DNA of 13,729 nucleotides from REEB481 sp039796915 (GCA_039796915.1 JBDKIU010000226.1:1-13729), one strand, 5' to 3'. Positions 1 through 7,557 are shown, counted from the first letter of the stretch. Numbers and translations: made by a program. The notes: a model not told the origin generated them from the sequence alone.

Positions 1-703
1 AATTCACAAAGTCAGCGGTGCTGTTGTTTCTGGATGAATCAATGAACTGATTCATGAATTTCTCGGAACTTACAAAAAGGACAACTTTGGCCCGGTGGAT
101 TTGTTTCACCATGTTGCCGATGGCATGGGCGAGGTGCGTTTTGCCCAAACCACATCCACCGAAAATCATCAGCGGATTGAAGGCAGTTCCACCCGGCTTC
201 TGGGCAACTGCAAGACCTGCACTTCGGGCAAGTTTATTGCATTCGCCTTCCACAAAATTCTCAAAGGTGTATTTGGCATTCAATTGAGAATCGATGTTCA
301 TCTTCTTTAAACCGGGAATGATGAACGGATTCTTAATCGACGTACCCAACTGAATGGGCATGCCCAACTCATTAGACACGGGCCTGGATGTATTTCCTGA
401 CGGCTGATTCACGGTATATGGTGAATTGCCCTGTTGGCCGTTTTCCACAATGACGTTGTATTCCAACTTTGCGGATGGACCAATAACTTTCTTCAAGGTC
501 TTTTGCAGCAGACCTACATAGTGTTCCTCCAGCCATTCGTAAAAGAATTGACTAGGTACCTGAATGGTGAGGATTTTCCCTTCTAACTTCACCGGTTTGA
601 TGGGTTCAAACCAGGTTTTAAAACTTTGCGGTGTCACATTATCCTTGATCACTTTGAGGCATTCACTCCACGCCTGGTCCTGTGGTCTCGGTAGTTCGTT
701 CAT
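1..703 (-). CDS. dnaA: Chromosomal replication initiator DnaA (N-terminal part; gene runs off the left edge)
   Basis: DnaA binds DnaA boxes at the origin and, in its ATP form, opens the duplex and recruits the helicase. The 234 residues visible here are domain I (about 1-85, with the conserved stretch QSFKTWFEPIKP at 26-37), a polar linker (about 86-125), and the start of the AAA+ domain. The AAA+ part shows YTFENFVEG (145-153) and the Walker A loop GGCGLGKTH (182-190). Walker B, the sensors and the DNA-binding domain IV lie beyond position 1. The start is the ATG at 701-703; the protein begins MNELPRPQDQAW and reads at once into domain I. No Shine-Dalgarno sequence precedes it, which is usual in Bacteroidota. 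It lies 218 bp downstream of the mutase gene on the same strand. The Cys in the third position of the Walker loop is slightly unusual. The identification is secure. Confidence 0.97.
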   Translation of the reverse strand, partial: MNELPRPQDQAWSECLKVIKDNVTPQSFKTWFEPIKPVKLEGKILTIQVPSQFFYEWLEEHYVGLLQKTLKKVIGPSAKLEYNVIVENGQQGNSPYTVNQPSGNTSRPVSNELGMPIQLGTSIKNPFIIPGLKKMNIDSQLNAKYTFENFVEGECNKLARSAGLAVAQKPGGTAFNPLMIFGGCGLGKTHLAHAIGNMVKQIHRAKVVLFVSSEKFMNQFIDSSRNNSTADFVN

Positions 704-921
704 AGGCTTCTAATAGTCTGTTAATCAATGGGTTAGATAAATTTTTAAAACCGATTTCATACTGGGTAGGTCTCGTTCAAACCGGGGTGCTAAAAAAGGA
801 AAGAAATCCACAATGAAAAAATTTCTTTTGGTTGCATATAAAGAATTTTTAACATAACTCAGGAAGCGATTTTTCAACGGTTTTTACCCATCGAATCACC
901 GTCTGTCCACATTCATCGTTA
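704..921. other. AT-rich intergenic region upstream of dnaA
   Basis: This 218-bp gap separates the mutase stop from the dnaA start and must hold the dnaA promoter unless dnaA is read through from the mutase. It is AT-rich, with runs of A or T around 735-750 and 814-855. Two sequences resemble the DnaA box TTATCCACA with two mismatches each: aaatccaca at 804-812 and ctgtccaca at 903-911. I see no perfect box, no box cluster, no TAnnTTTG promoter element and no convincing terminator hairpin. A role in replication or in dnaA autoregulation is possible because of the location, but the sequence does not show it. Confidence 0.35.
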
Positions 922-2484
922 CTATCCGTTATACTCCCCAAAAACAGCGCGCATTGCATCGGAAATTTCACCCAGGGTGGCATGGTGGATAACTGCTTCC
1001 AAAATGGAAGGCATGAGGTTCGAACCATCGGCAGCTACACGCCTTACCTCTTCCAGTTTTGCCTGAGTAAGCGCTTCATTCCGTTCACTTTTTAACGCTG
1101 CCAGACGCGCCATTTGCGACTGCCTGATGCTGTCATCCACCCGAAACACCGGAGTATCCTGAACTTCCTGGGTCTGGAAACGGTTCACGCCCACGATGGT
1201 TTTGGCTCCGTTTTCAACACTGCGCTGATAGCGGTAAGAAGCATCTGCAATTTGCTGCTGCATCCAGCCGCTTTCAATGGCTTTTACGGAACCGCCCATC
1301 TCACGGATCAAGGCGATGGTTGCCTGTGCTTCTGCTTCCAGCTGGTCGGTTAGCTGTTCCAAATACCAGGAACCGGCCAGCGGATCGCTTACATCGGCCA
1401 CGGCACTTTCGTAGGCAATGATTTGCTGTGTTCTCAAAGCCAGCGCTGCTGCCTTTTCCGTTGGAAGGCTCAGGGCTTCATCATAGCCATTGGTATGCAG
1501 GCTTTGGGTTCCGCCCAATACTGCGGCCATGGCCTGCAGCGTCACACGAACGATGTTGTTTTCCGGTTGCTGGGCTGTAAGGGTGGAACCTCCGGTTTGT
1601 GTGTGGAAGCGAAGCATCATGGCCTGTGGATCCGTGGCTCCCGCTTCTTTCATATAATATGCCCAGATCCGGCGTGCCGCACGGAACTTGGCTATCTCTT
1701 CAAAGAAGTTGTTGTGTGCATTGAAGAAGAAACTGAGTCGCTTGCCAAACACGTTGATGTCCAATCCTTTAGCCACAGCGGCTTCAACATAGGCCATGCC
1801 GTTGGACAAAGTAAAGGCAAGTTCCTGCGCAGCAGTGCTTCCCGCTTCGCGGATATGGTAGCCTGAAATAGAAATGGTATTCCATTTCGGCAACGAAGTC
1901 CCGCACCACTCGAAAATGTCTGTGATCAGCCTCATGCTCGGACGCACCGGATAGATATAGGTACCGCGTGCAGCGTATTCTTTCAGAATATCGTTTTGAA
2001 TGGTACCAGAAATCTTGGATAAATCGGCGCCCTGCTGCCGGGCCAAAGCAACGTACATGGCCAGCAAAATCGACGCAGAAGCATTGATGGTCATGGATGT
2101 GGTAATGTCTTCCAGCCTGATGCCACGGAACAATACCTCCATATCTTTCAGGGAACAAATGGAAACGCCCACCTTCCCTACTTCGCCTTCCGCAAATGGG
2201 TGATCGCTGTCGTATCCTATTTGCGTGGGAAGGTCAAAGGCCACCGACAATCCCGTGGTTCCCTGATTCAGCAGATAATGGTAGCGCTTGTTGGATTCCT
2301 CAGCGGTGGAAAATCCTGCATATTGGCGCATAGTCCACAAGCGTCCACGATACATATCCCTGCGGATGCCTCTGGTGTAAGGGAAGGCGCCTGGATCGGC
2401 ATGTTTTCCGGTCCAGTCGGTATAAAAAGGCTCCAGGCGAATGCCTGAGTCTGTATAGCGTTCGTTGTTTTCTGGCGTACTCAT
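922..2484 (-). CDS. Methylmalonyl-CoA mutase, large (catalytic, N-terminal) subunit without B12 domain
   Basis: It is predicted to interconvert (R)-methylmalonyl-CoA and succinyl-CoA by an adenosylcobalamin radical mechanism in the cytoplasm, in propionyl-CoA, odd-chain and branched-chain metabolism. The 520 residues cover only the substrate-binding TIM barrel. The signature RQYAGFSTAEESN (53-65) has Arg53 and Tyr55, the latter matching Tyr89 of the Propionibacterium enzyme. Arg173 (AARGTY) matches Arg207, and His210 (SGYH) matches the catalytic His244. Isobutyryl-CoA mutases carry Phe and Gln at the Tyr89 and Arg207 positions, so methylmalonyl-CoA is the favoured substrate. The protein ends MRAVFGEYNG with no DxHxxG cobalamin motif, so it needs a separate small subunit, as in archaeal-type split mutases; none is in the window. 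Its ATG overlaps the stop of the upstream gene by 4 bp (ATGA), implying translational coupling. A related acyl-CoA mutase specificity cannot be excluded. Confidence 0.92.
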   Translation of the reverse strand: MSTPENNERYTDSGIRLEPFYTDWTGKHADPGAFPYTRGIRRDMYRGRLWTMRQYAGFSTAEESNKRYHYLLNQGTTGLSVAFDLPTQIGYDSDHPFAEGEVGKVGVSICSLKDMEVLFRGIRLEDITTSMTINASASILLAMYVALARQQGADLSKISGTIQNDILKEYAARGTYIYPVRPSMRLITDIFEWCGTSLPKWNTISISGYHIREAGSTAAQELAFTLSNGMAYVEAAVAKGLDINVFGKRLSFFFNAHNNFFEEIAKFRAARRIWAYYMKEAGATDPQAMMLRFHTQTGGSTLTAQQPENNIVRVTLQAMAAVLGGTQSLHTNGYDEALSLPTEKAAALALRTQQIIAYESAVADVSDPLAGSWYLEQLTDQLEAEAQATIALIREMGGSVKAIESGWMQQQIADASYRYQRSVENGAKTIVGVNRFQTQEVQDTPVFRVDDSIRQSQMARLAALKSERNEALTQAKLEEVRRVAADGSNLMPSILEAVIHHATLGEISDAMRAVFGEYNG

Positions 2485-3014
2485 CCGAAGTATAAGTTCA
2501 ATTCAGCTTTGAGAAAATCGATGGCCTTTTGGGTCGGTTGCGCATCGCCTTTCATCAGTGTTTCAATGATGGCCCGGCTTAAATCGGGTGCCATGGCATG
2601 CTCAGGCATCACATCATAATGCGCATTGATCATTTGCACCACCTGCTCTTTCACCACTTTGATCACATTCCAGGCCTGAGCGCTGATGTACACCTGCTGT
2701 GAAATGTTGTAGGCAAACTCCTGGTTGATGGTGGCCAGCATGTCTGCCCGCAGGTCATGTGCCGACATGTTTGGCTGATTGAGGTTGATGATTAACTGGT
2801 TGGGACTGATGCGTTCCAGAAACAAAACCATGCGCTCATAAGCCTGCAAGCGAATGGGCGTTACCAGGTTCTGATTCTGCTTTCTTGTTTCCATGGCCAA
2901 CTTTTGAAGGGTTTCCTTACTTTGATTCCTGATGATGTAATAAGCGGTCAGAAAAACCACTACGGCAGGAAGCATAAACTTCAGGATTTCCAGCAGCACA
3001 TTCAGCATTTCCAT
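2481..3014 (-). CDS. Conserved hypothetical protein with one N-terminal membrane helix
   Basis: I cannot assign a function to these 177 residues. One hydrophobic helix (about 8-27, including LPAVVVFLTAYYI) should anchor the protein in the inner membrane. A basic and polar, probably helical cytoplasmic part follows, with QAYERMVLFLERISPNQLI near 57-75 and a YISAQAWNVIKVVKEQ segment near 108-123. It resembles a conserved Bacteroidota family of uncharacterised proteins of this size and shape, possibly the one named DUF7935; I recall that name without being able to check it. The gene is first in a two-gene unit with the mutase, and its TGA overlaps the mutase ATG. A perfect TAnnTTTG element sits 17 nt before its start. 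The start at 3012-3014 is the first of two close ATGs; the second is two codons downstream. The coupling hints at co-expression with the mutase but does not prove a shared role. Confidence 0.85.
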   Translation of the reverse strand: MEMLNVLLEILKFMLPAVVVFLTAYYIIRNQSKETLQKLAMETRKQNQNLVTPIRLQAYERMVLFLERISPNQLIINLNQPNMSAHDLRADMLATINQEFAYNISQQVYISAQAWNVIKVVKEQVVQMINAHYDVMPEHAMAPDLSRAIIETLMKGDAQPTQKAIDFLKAELNLYFG

Positions 3015-3031
3015 GATTTGCGTAAGTGGCG

Positions 3032-3039
3032 CAAAGGTA
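3032..3039 (-). promoter_or_regulatory. Candidate -7 promoter element for the DUF/mutase unit
   Basis: Read on the minus strand this is TACCTTTG, a perfect match to the Bacteroidota -7 element TAnnTTTG. Exactly 17 nt separate it from the ATG at 3014, giving a short leader of roughly a dozen bases. No clear TTG-type -33 element is visible at the expected 19-21 bp spacing, so the call rests on the -7 match and the position. The divergent gene has the same arrangement at nearly the same distance. Confidence 0.5.
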
Positions 3040-3157
3040 ACCCAAATCCGCTGTTTGGGATGGAAGGATTTGGCAGTTGCACACCGGTTTCCTCTTGCAA
3101 TTTCACCTGGTTCATCCCTGAATCAGGCCTGCGGAAACCAAAAACCTTCGGAATGGT

Positions 3158-3165
3158 TAATTTTG
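3158..3165 (+). promoter_or_regulatory. Candidate -7 promoter element for the iron-sulfur carrier gene
   Basis: The sequence TAATTTTG matches TAnnTTTG perfectly and lies 18 nt before the ATG at 3184. No good -33 TTG is seen upstream. Together with the element at 3032-3039 it defines a compact divergent promoter region of 169 bp between the two start codons. Confidence 0.5.
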
Positions 3166-3183
3166 AAACTCTGATTAAACATT

Positions 3184-3540
3184 ATGGCATTAGAAACGAT
3201 CATTGGCAACCCACCTCCGGTTCAATTCACGGAAAGCGCATTGGCAGAACTGCATAAACTGCGCGCCAACCTGAATGTAGGTGATGATCAGTACCTCCGG
3301 ATTGGTGTAAAAGGCGGAGGCTGTTCCGGCATGAGTTACCTGCTGGCTTTCGATAAAAAAGAAGATAAAGACCAGGAATTCATGGTGGATGATATTCCTG
3401 TAGTGATGAATAAAGCACATTCTATGTATGTGGCCGGAATGGTGATTGACTGGGAAGAAGGACTGAGCAACAGGGGCTTCACCTTTTCTAACCCCAACGC
3501 CAAAGAAACCTGCGGCTGCGGACAATCGTTTTCGGCCTGA
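3184..3540 (+). CDS. A-type iron-sulfur carrier protein (HesB/IscA/SufA/ErpA family)
   Basis: A-type carriers accept Fe-S clusters from a scaffold and pass them to target apoproteins in the cytoplasm. The 118 residues match the usual family length of 105-125 and carry all three ligand cysteines: Cys47 in KGGGCSGMSY (43-52), and Cys110 and Cys112 in the C-terminal ETCGCGQSF (108-116). A short extension (MALETIIGNPPP) precedes the core, which begins near VQFTESALAEL. The sequence does not decide between IscA, SufA and ErpA, so no symbol is given. The start is the ATG at 3184, 18 nt after a TAnnTTTG element. The ABC permease gene follows 61 bp downstream on the same strand and is probably co-transcribed. 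No scaffold, desulfurase or other Suf/Isc gene is in the window. Confidence 0.95.
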   Translation: MALETIIGNPPPVQFTESALAELHKLRANLNVGDDQYLRIGVKGGGCSGMSYLLAFDKKEDKDQEFMVDDIPVVMNKAHSMYVAGMVIDWEEGLSNRGFTFSNPNAKETCGCGQSFSA

Positions 3541-3601
3541 CCCATACCTTGTTCACCGGCATCATGGCCTTCAGATTTAGTTTCGTTAATCCACTGCGCC
3601 A

Positions 3602-4837
3602 TTGACGCTTCGTGAGAACATCAAACAAGGACTGGATGCGGTGCGTTCGAACCTGCTGCGCACCATCATTACCTGCCTCATCATCGCCATTGGGATTGGC
3701 GCATTGGTAGGCATCCTTACATCCATTGACGCCATGAAAGGCGCCATCACAGACAGCTTTTCCAGAATGGGCACCAACTCCTTCAACATCATGAACCGGG
3801 TTGGCAGCGCTCATTTCGGAGGCCGACGTGAAGCCCGGGTTACCTATAAACCCATTTCTTACGCCGAAGCCGTTCGTTTCAAGCGGGCACTTGACTTCCC
3901 GGCACGGGTTTCCATGAGTGCCAATCTGGAATTCACGGCAACCATAAAATTTGGCTCGGTAAAAACCAACCCCAACATTCGGGTTCAAGGTGTTGACGAC
4001 ATTTATGTGCAAAACGCCGGCTATGAAGTAGATCAGGGCAGAAACTTCACGCCTACCGACATTGCTTTGGGGCTGCCCGTTGCACTGATTGGCAGTGATG
4101 TTGCCCAGAAACTATTTCCAAAAACAGATCCGGTTCAACAGGTAATCAGGGTAAACAATGCACGATTGCAGGTTGCAGGTGTTTTGAAAAGCAAAGGTTC
4201 TTCCATGGGCATGAGCGGCGGCGACCGGCTTGTACTGGTTCCGGTAAGCACCGGCAGAAATCTGCTTGCCAACGGAAATGAATCCTACAACATCAATGTT
4301 TCCGTAGATGACATCCAGAAGCTGGAAGAAGCCATGGAAGAGTCTTATCTGCTGTTTCGCAGAGTCAGGGGACTTCGGCTGGAATCAGCAGACAATTTCG
4401 AATTGGTGCGCAGCGATGCACTGGCCAGGGAAGCCATTGAAAACCTGCAGTCCGTGGGCATTGCCGGCACGCTGATTGGAATTATCACCCTGCTTGGCGC
4501 CGCCATCAGCCTGATGAACATCATGTTGGTTTCGGTTACCGAGCGAACCAGAGAAATTGGCACACGCAAAGCATTAGGTGCAACGCGCATCACCATCAGA
4601 AACCAGTTTCTCACCGAAGCGGTAGTGATTTGTCAAATTGGAGGACTTGCAGGAATCCTTCTGGGATTGCTGATTGGAAACGGCATCAGTATGGCTGTGG
4701 GAACAGGTTTCATCATGCCCTGGAATTGGATCATGCTTGCTTTTACACTCTGCATGGTTGTAGGTCTTGTAAGCGGACTTTACCCTGCGGTGAAAGCTGC
4801 GCGCCTCGATCCCATCGAAGCCCTGCGCCACGAATAA
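3602..4837 (+). CDS. MacB/FtsX-family ABC transporter permease (TTG start)
   Basis: This is the membrane subunit of a type VII (MacB/LolCE-like) ABC system, which uses cytoplasmic ATP hydrolysis for mechanotransmission or extrusion across the envelope. The substrate is unknown. The 411 residues show the expected topology: TM1 (about 21-41), a large periplasmic MacB-like domain (about 45-280), then TM2 (286-311), TM3 (338-366) and TM4 (372-394). After TM2 comes the family motif ERTREIGTRKALGATR (314-329), and the C-terminus ends with YPAVKAARLDPIEALR (394-409). The start is TTG at 3602: the frame has stops at 3578-3580 and 3587-3589 and no ATG before residue 45, while the typical MxLRENIKQGL N-terminus begins exactly at the TTG. 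No ATPase gene is adjacent. A 13-codon mini-ORF (3564-3605) overlaps the start. The stop lies 2 bp from the stop of the convergent T9SS gene. Confidence 0.92.
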   Translation: MTLRENIKQGLDAVRSNLLRTIITCLIIAIGIGALVGILTSIDAMKGAITDSFSRMGTNSFNIMNRVGSAHFGGRREARVTYKPISYAEAVRFKRALDFPARVSMSANLEFTATIKFGSVKTNPNIRVQGVDDIYVQNAGYEVDQGRNFTPTDIALGLPVALIGSDVAQKLFPKTDPVQQVIRVNNARLQVAGVLKSKGSSMGMSGGDRLVLVPVSTGRNLLANGNESYNINVSVDDIQKLEEAMEESYLLFRRVRGLRLESADNFELVRSDALAREAIENLQSVGIAGTLIGIITLLGAAISLMNIMLVSVTERTREIGTRKALGATRITIRNQFLTEAVVICQIGGLAGILLGLLIGNGISMAVGTGFIMPWNWIMLAFTLCMVVGLVSGLYPAVKAARLDPIEALRHE

Positions 4838-4839
4838 TT

Positions 4840-7557
4840 TCAGTTTCCTACGACCATGCGCGCGTAGTAGGTTCCCTGTTCGGTCTGGAAACTGCACAGG
4901 TACCATCCCGGAGCAATGTTGGCTGGAATCTGAATGCTGCTTCCGCTCAGGGCGCTGTTCCAAACCGACTTTCCATTCACATCAAAACAAGTGATGCGCG
5001 TAGCGCGCACGCCTTCGGGAAGTCGGGTGTGCAACAATGATCCGGCGGCCACAGGATTTGGGTAAACCGCCGTTTCCCAGCTTTGCAGCTCGCGAACTCC
5101 GGTATGATCGGCCACCACCTGAATATCCGCAGTATCCTTACATCCGGTCGAAACAAAAGTCTGTACCAGCCTCACGGTGTACACACCATTGGTTGCATAG
5201 GTGTGAGAACCCACATTTGCAGTGAGGGTGGATCCATCTCCGAAATCCCAGAAACTGGTCACGCCATTGGTGCTGATGGGCGTACAAACCACGCGACGCT
5301 GCCACAACAACTGCCAGGTAAAGCCGGCAGCCGGACGCGGGTTCACCTTTACATTCACAGGAATACGCGCCGAAACGCAACCTTCTGCCACGGATTCCGC
5401 GTAATACGTAAATCCGCCCAGGAGCATTGGCGTTCTGTAGCTTTTTCCGGTAGCGATGGGCTGTGTCGCCAAAACGTCGTCATACCAGTTGATGGTTCCG
5501 CTGCTTACATTACCCTGCAACAATGCAGTGCCTTTGCTGCAAATAACCGGTGAAGTAAGTCCGGTGATGGCCGGGGCCTGCGCTACGCGTACCGGAACTT
5601 TTGTGCGGGTAGGCGCCATACATCCGTCATCGCTCACCGCTACATAATAAAAGGAACTTCCGGTTTGACTGCGCAGATGTGTATATGCTTTGCCACTGAA
5701 CAATATGGAAGTACCGGTATCTGAAGCAAACCAATCTGCCTGGCCAAATGCCAAGTTCACTGAAGGCTTCAGGCTATCGCCCAAACAGGCAGTATCGCCA
5801 AAAACACCCTGAACATCCGGATAGTCGCCGGCGTGAATGGCGATGCTCAGACGACTGCTCGGACAAATTCCATTGAATGCATCTACGTAATAATAATAGG
5901 TACCGCGAGCAGCTGGTTTGAAACTGTACAACGTATCTGTTTTCAGCACAGTTCCTCCGGAGGGCTGGTTGAACCAACGAACCGAATACGCACCCTGCGC
6001 TTTGGCCTTCAGCGTAATGGTTGCTGTTGGACGAATGCAAACGGAAGTGTCTGAAGAAGCAATAGGTGGTTTGGGTGCAAACTGACTTCCCACGAAAGCT
6101 GAAACCTTCATTCGGCCGCCTTTATTCAGACAACCGAGGTTGTTCACACGCACAAAAAAGGAGGTGTCGGTCGTTAAAACGCCGGTCGTAAACACATTGC
6201 CCGTTGCGAAGGGCGAAGAACCGGTTGCATCGCGATACCATTCAACGATGCCGCGATTGGAACTTGCCGACAGATTGGCGGACGAACCGGAACAAATTGA
6301 ATCATTGCGCACCGAAGGATCATCGGGATACAGATTCATACGGATGACACCGCGGGTCATGGCGCTGTTGCATCCATTGTTGTTGGCCATCACGTAAAAG
6401 GTATCGTTGGCCTGCAGGTTCTTCACCGTGTACACGTCGCCGGTATAAAAAGGCAGGGTATCGCTCAGGTTTCTGAACCATTGGATTTTCACTCCGGCAT
6501 CAGACTTCGCGCTGATCTTCACGGAATCCCCGAAACAGGCATCGAAGCTGCCGTTGAGCATGGGAACCGTGGGTTTGAAATAGATGGTTTTAAAAGTGGT
6601 GTCTGCGCAAATCGGGGCAGACCAGGGAATATGACGGGTAATCAGGCGCACGTTGTAGTTTGCCTTGGTGGTGTATTTCTTTTTATGGTGGATGCTGTTG
6701 ATGTCAAATGTTCCATCGCCGGTATTCCAATAGTGGACAAAACGTTCCAGGTTGCTGTAGGTATAATAATCATAAACCCGGCTTCCGGCGACACTTTTGT
6801 TGCTGAGGTTGGTGAAGCGCACGGTATCAGAAATGGGATAACAGGTGTTATTGATGCTGAAATCAGCCGCCAGATCATAGGACACAAAGGGATAATAATT
6901 CATGTCTGCATCCAGGGCCACGCCGCTGATATTCAGGTTGAGTCCGCGATACCATTTTCCACTGACAGAGCCACAAAGCAGGTTTTCTCTTTTCCCATTT
7001 TTGGCACTCCAGCTGTTGGCCACCACGCCCGCGCCGGTGGTAACGCTGTCACATTCTACCGCAATGATGTAACCATAATTCAGGGTAACCGCTTTTTTAA
7101 AGAAGATGTCTTTCTGCAGCACGGCCAGCCTTCCGCCTCCGAACGTGGTGTCGATGGTGATGGTGTCGCTGGCCAATGGCGCTCCCGAAGGCAATGAATC
7201 GGTTCCTGCCTTATACAGGTTGCAGATTACCCGGATGCTGTATTTGCTGGCAGCTGTTCCCGACAAAGCCCAGCCAAAAAAGCGGAAACCATGTACGGTA
7301 AGAGTTTGAGGCGCACTGAAGAATTGTCCCAATGAACTTCCTTTACGCACAGATATGGAATTCAAGGCTGTTGCCTTGTACAGGGTGTATTCAACCGTAT
7401 CCGTTTTGCAGGCTGTTGGCTTGGTCGCGCTGCGCAAAGTACGTTCCTGACTAAGCTTGTGCACCGGAGATTGAATGGGCAGCCCGGGACTGCTGAACTG
7501 TGCAACAGCCTGAGTGGCTCCAAGAAGCAGCAAGCAAAGGGTAAACGGTATCTTCAT
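4840..7557 (-). CDS. Secreted surface protein with five Ig-like repeats, PKD domains and a T9SS sorting tail
   Basis: I predict export by Sec and then the type IX system to the cell surface or medium; a role in adhesion or binding is an inference. The ATG at 7557 is preferred over the longer frame because MKIPFTLCLLLLGATQAVAQ is a clear signal peptide with likely cleavage after AVA. Order over 905 residues: an unassigned beta-rich region (about 50-230); a PKD-like domain with WNTGDG (277-282); five tandem Ig-like repeats (about 335-735) with Cys pairs 341/396, 422/476, 507/565, 591/646 and 673/727 and one Trp 18-21 residues after each first Cys; a PKD domain with WDFGDGS (770-776); and a T9SS type A tail (about 828-905) starting at YPNP (832-835) and ending in a beta-rich Gly/Tyr segment. 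No catalytic motif is visible. The stop lies 2 bp from the convergent permease stop. Confidence 0.9.
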   Translation of the reverse strand: MKIPFTLCLLLLGATQAVAQFSSPGLPIQSPVHKLSQERTLRSATKPTACKTDTVEYTLYKATALNSISVRKGSSLGQFFSAPQTLTVHGFRFFGWALSGTAASKYSIRVICNLYKAGTDSLPSGAPLASDTITIDTTFGGGRLAVLQKDIFFKKAVTLNYGYIIAVECDSVTTGAGVVANSWSAKNGKRENLLCGSVSGKWYRGLNLNISGVALDADMNYYPFVSYDLAADFSINNTCYPISDTVRFTNLSNKSVAGSRVYDYYTYSNLERFVHYWNTGDGTFDINSIHHKKKYTTKANYNVRLITRHIPWSAPICADTTFKTIYFKPTVPMLNGSFDACFGDSVKISAKSDAGVKIQWFRNLSDTLPFYTGDVYTVKNLQANDTFYVMANNNGCNSAMTRGVIRMNLYPDDPSVRNDSICSGSSANLSASSNRGIVEWYRDATGSSPFATGNVFTTGVLTTDTSFFVRVNNLGCLNKGGRMKVSAFVGSQFAPKPPIASSDTSVCIRPTATITLKAKAQGAYSVRWFNQPSGGTVLKTDTLYSFKPAARGTYYYYVDAFNGICPSSRLSIAIHAGDYPDVQGVFGDTACLGDSLKPSVNLAFGQADWFASDTGTSILFSGKAYTHLRSQTGSSFYYVAVSDDGCMAPTRTKVPVRVAQAPAITGLTSPVICSKGTALLQGNVSSGTINWYDDVLATQPIATGKSYRTPMLLGGFTYYAESVAEGCVSARIPVNVKVNPRPAAGFTWQLLWQRRVVCTPISTNGVTSFWDFGDGSTLTANVGSHTYATNGVYTVRLVQTFVSTGCKDTADIQVVADHTGVRELQSWETAVYPNPVAAGSLLHTRLPEGVRATRITCFDVNGKSVWNSALSGSSIQIPANIAPGWYLCSFQTEQGTYYARMVVGN

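Noticed and set aside
54..310. Plus-strand ORFs of 71-77 codons inside dnaA
   Set aside because: They are out-of-frame shadows of the minus-strand dnaA reading frame, which shows the Walker A motif and runs to the window edge.
804..911. Possible DnaA boxes and replication origin between dnaA and the mutase
   Set aside because: Only two sequences with two mismatches each were found, with no cluster. An origin call would need GC-skew data and better boxes.
860..921. Possible terminator after the mutase gene
   Set aside because: The arms ACGGT/ACCGT form only five pairs around a loop of about 16 nt, and no T run follows.
1423..1866. 147-codon plus-strand ORF inside the mutase gene
   Set aside because: It is antisense to a fully conserved mutase reading frame and has no recognisable motif.
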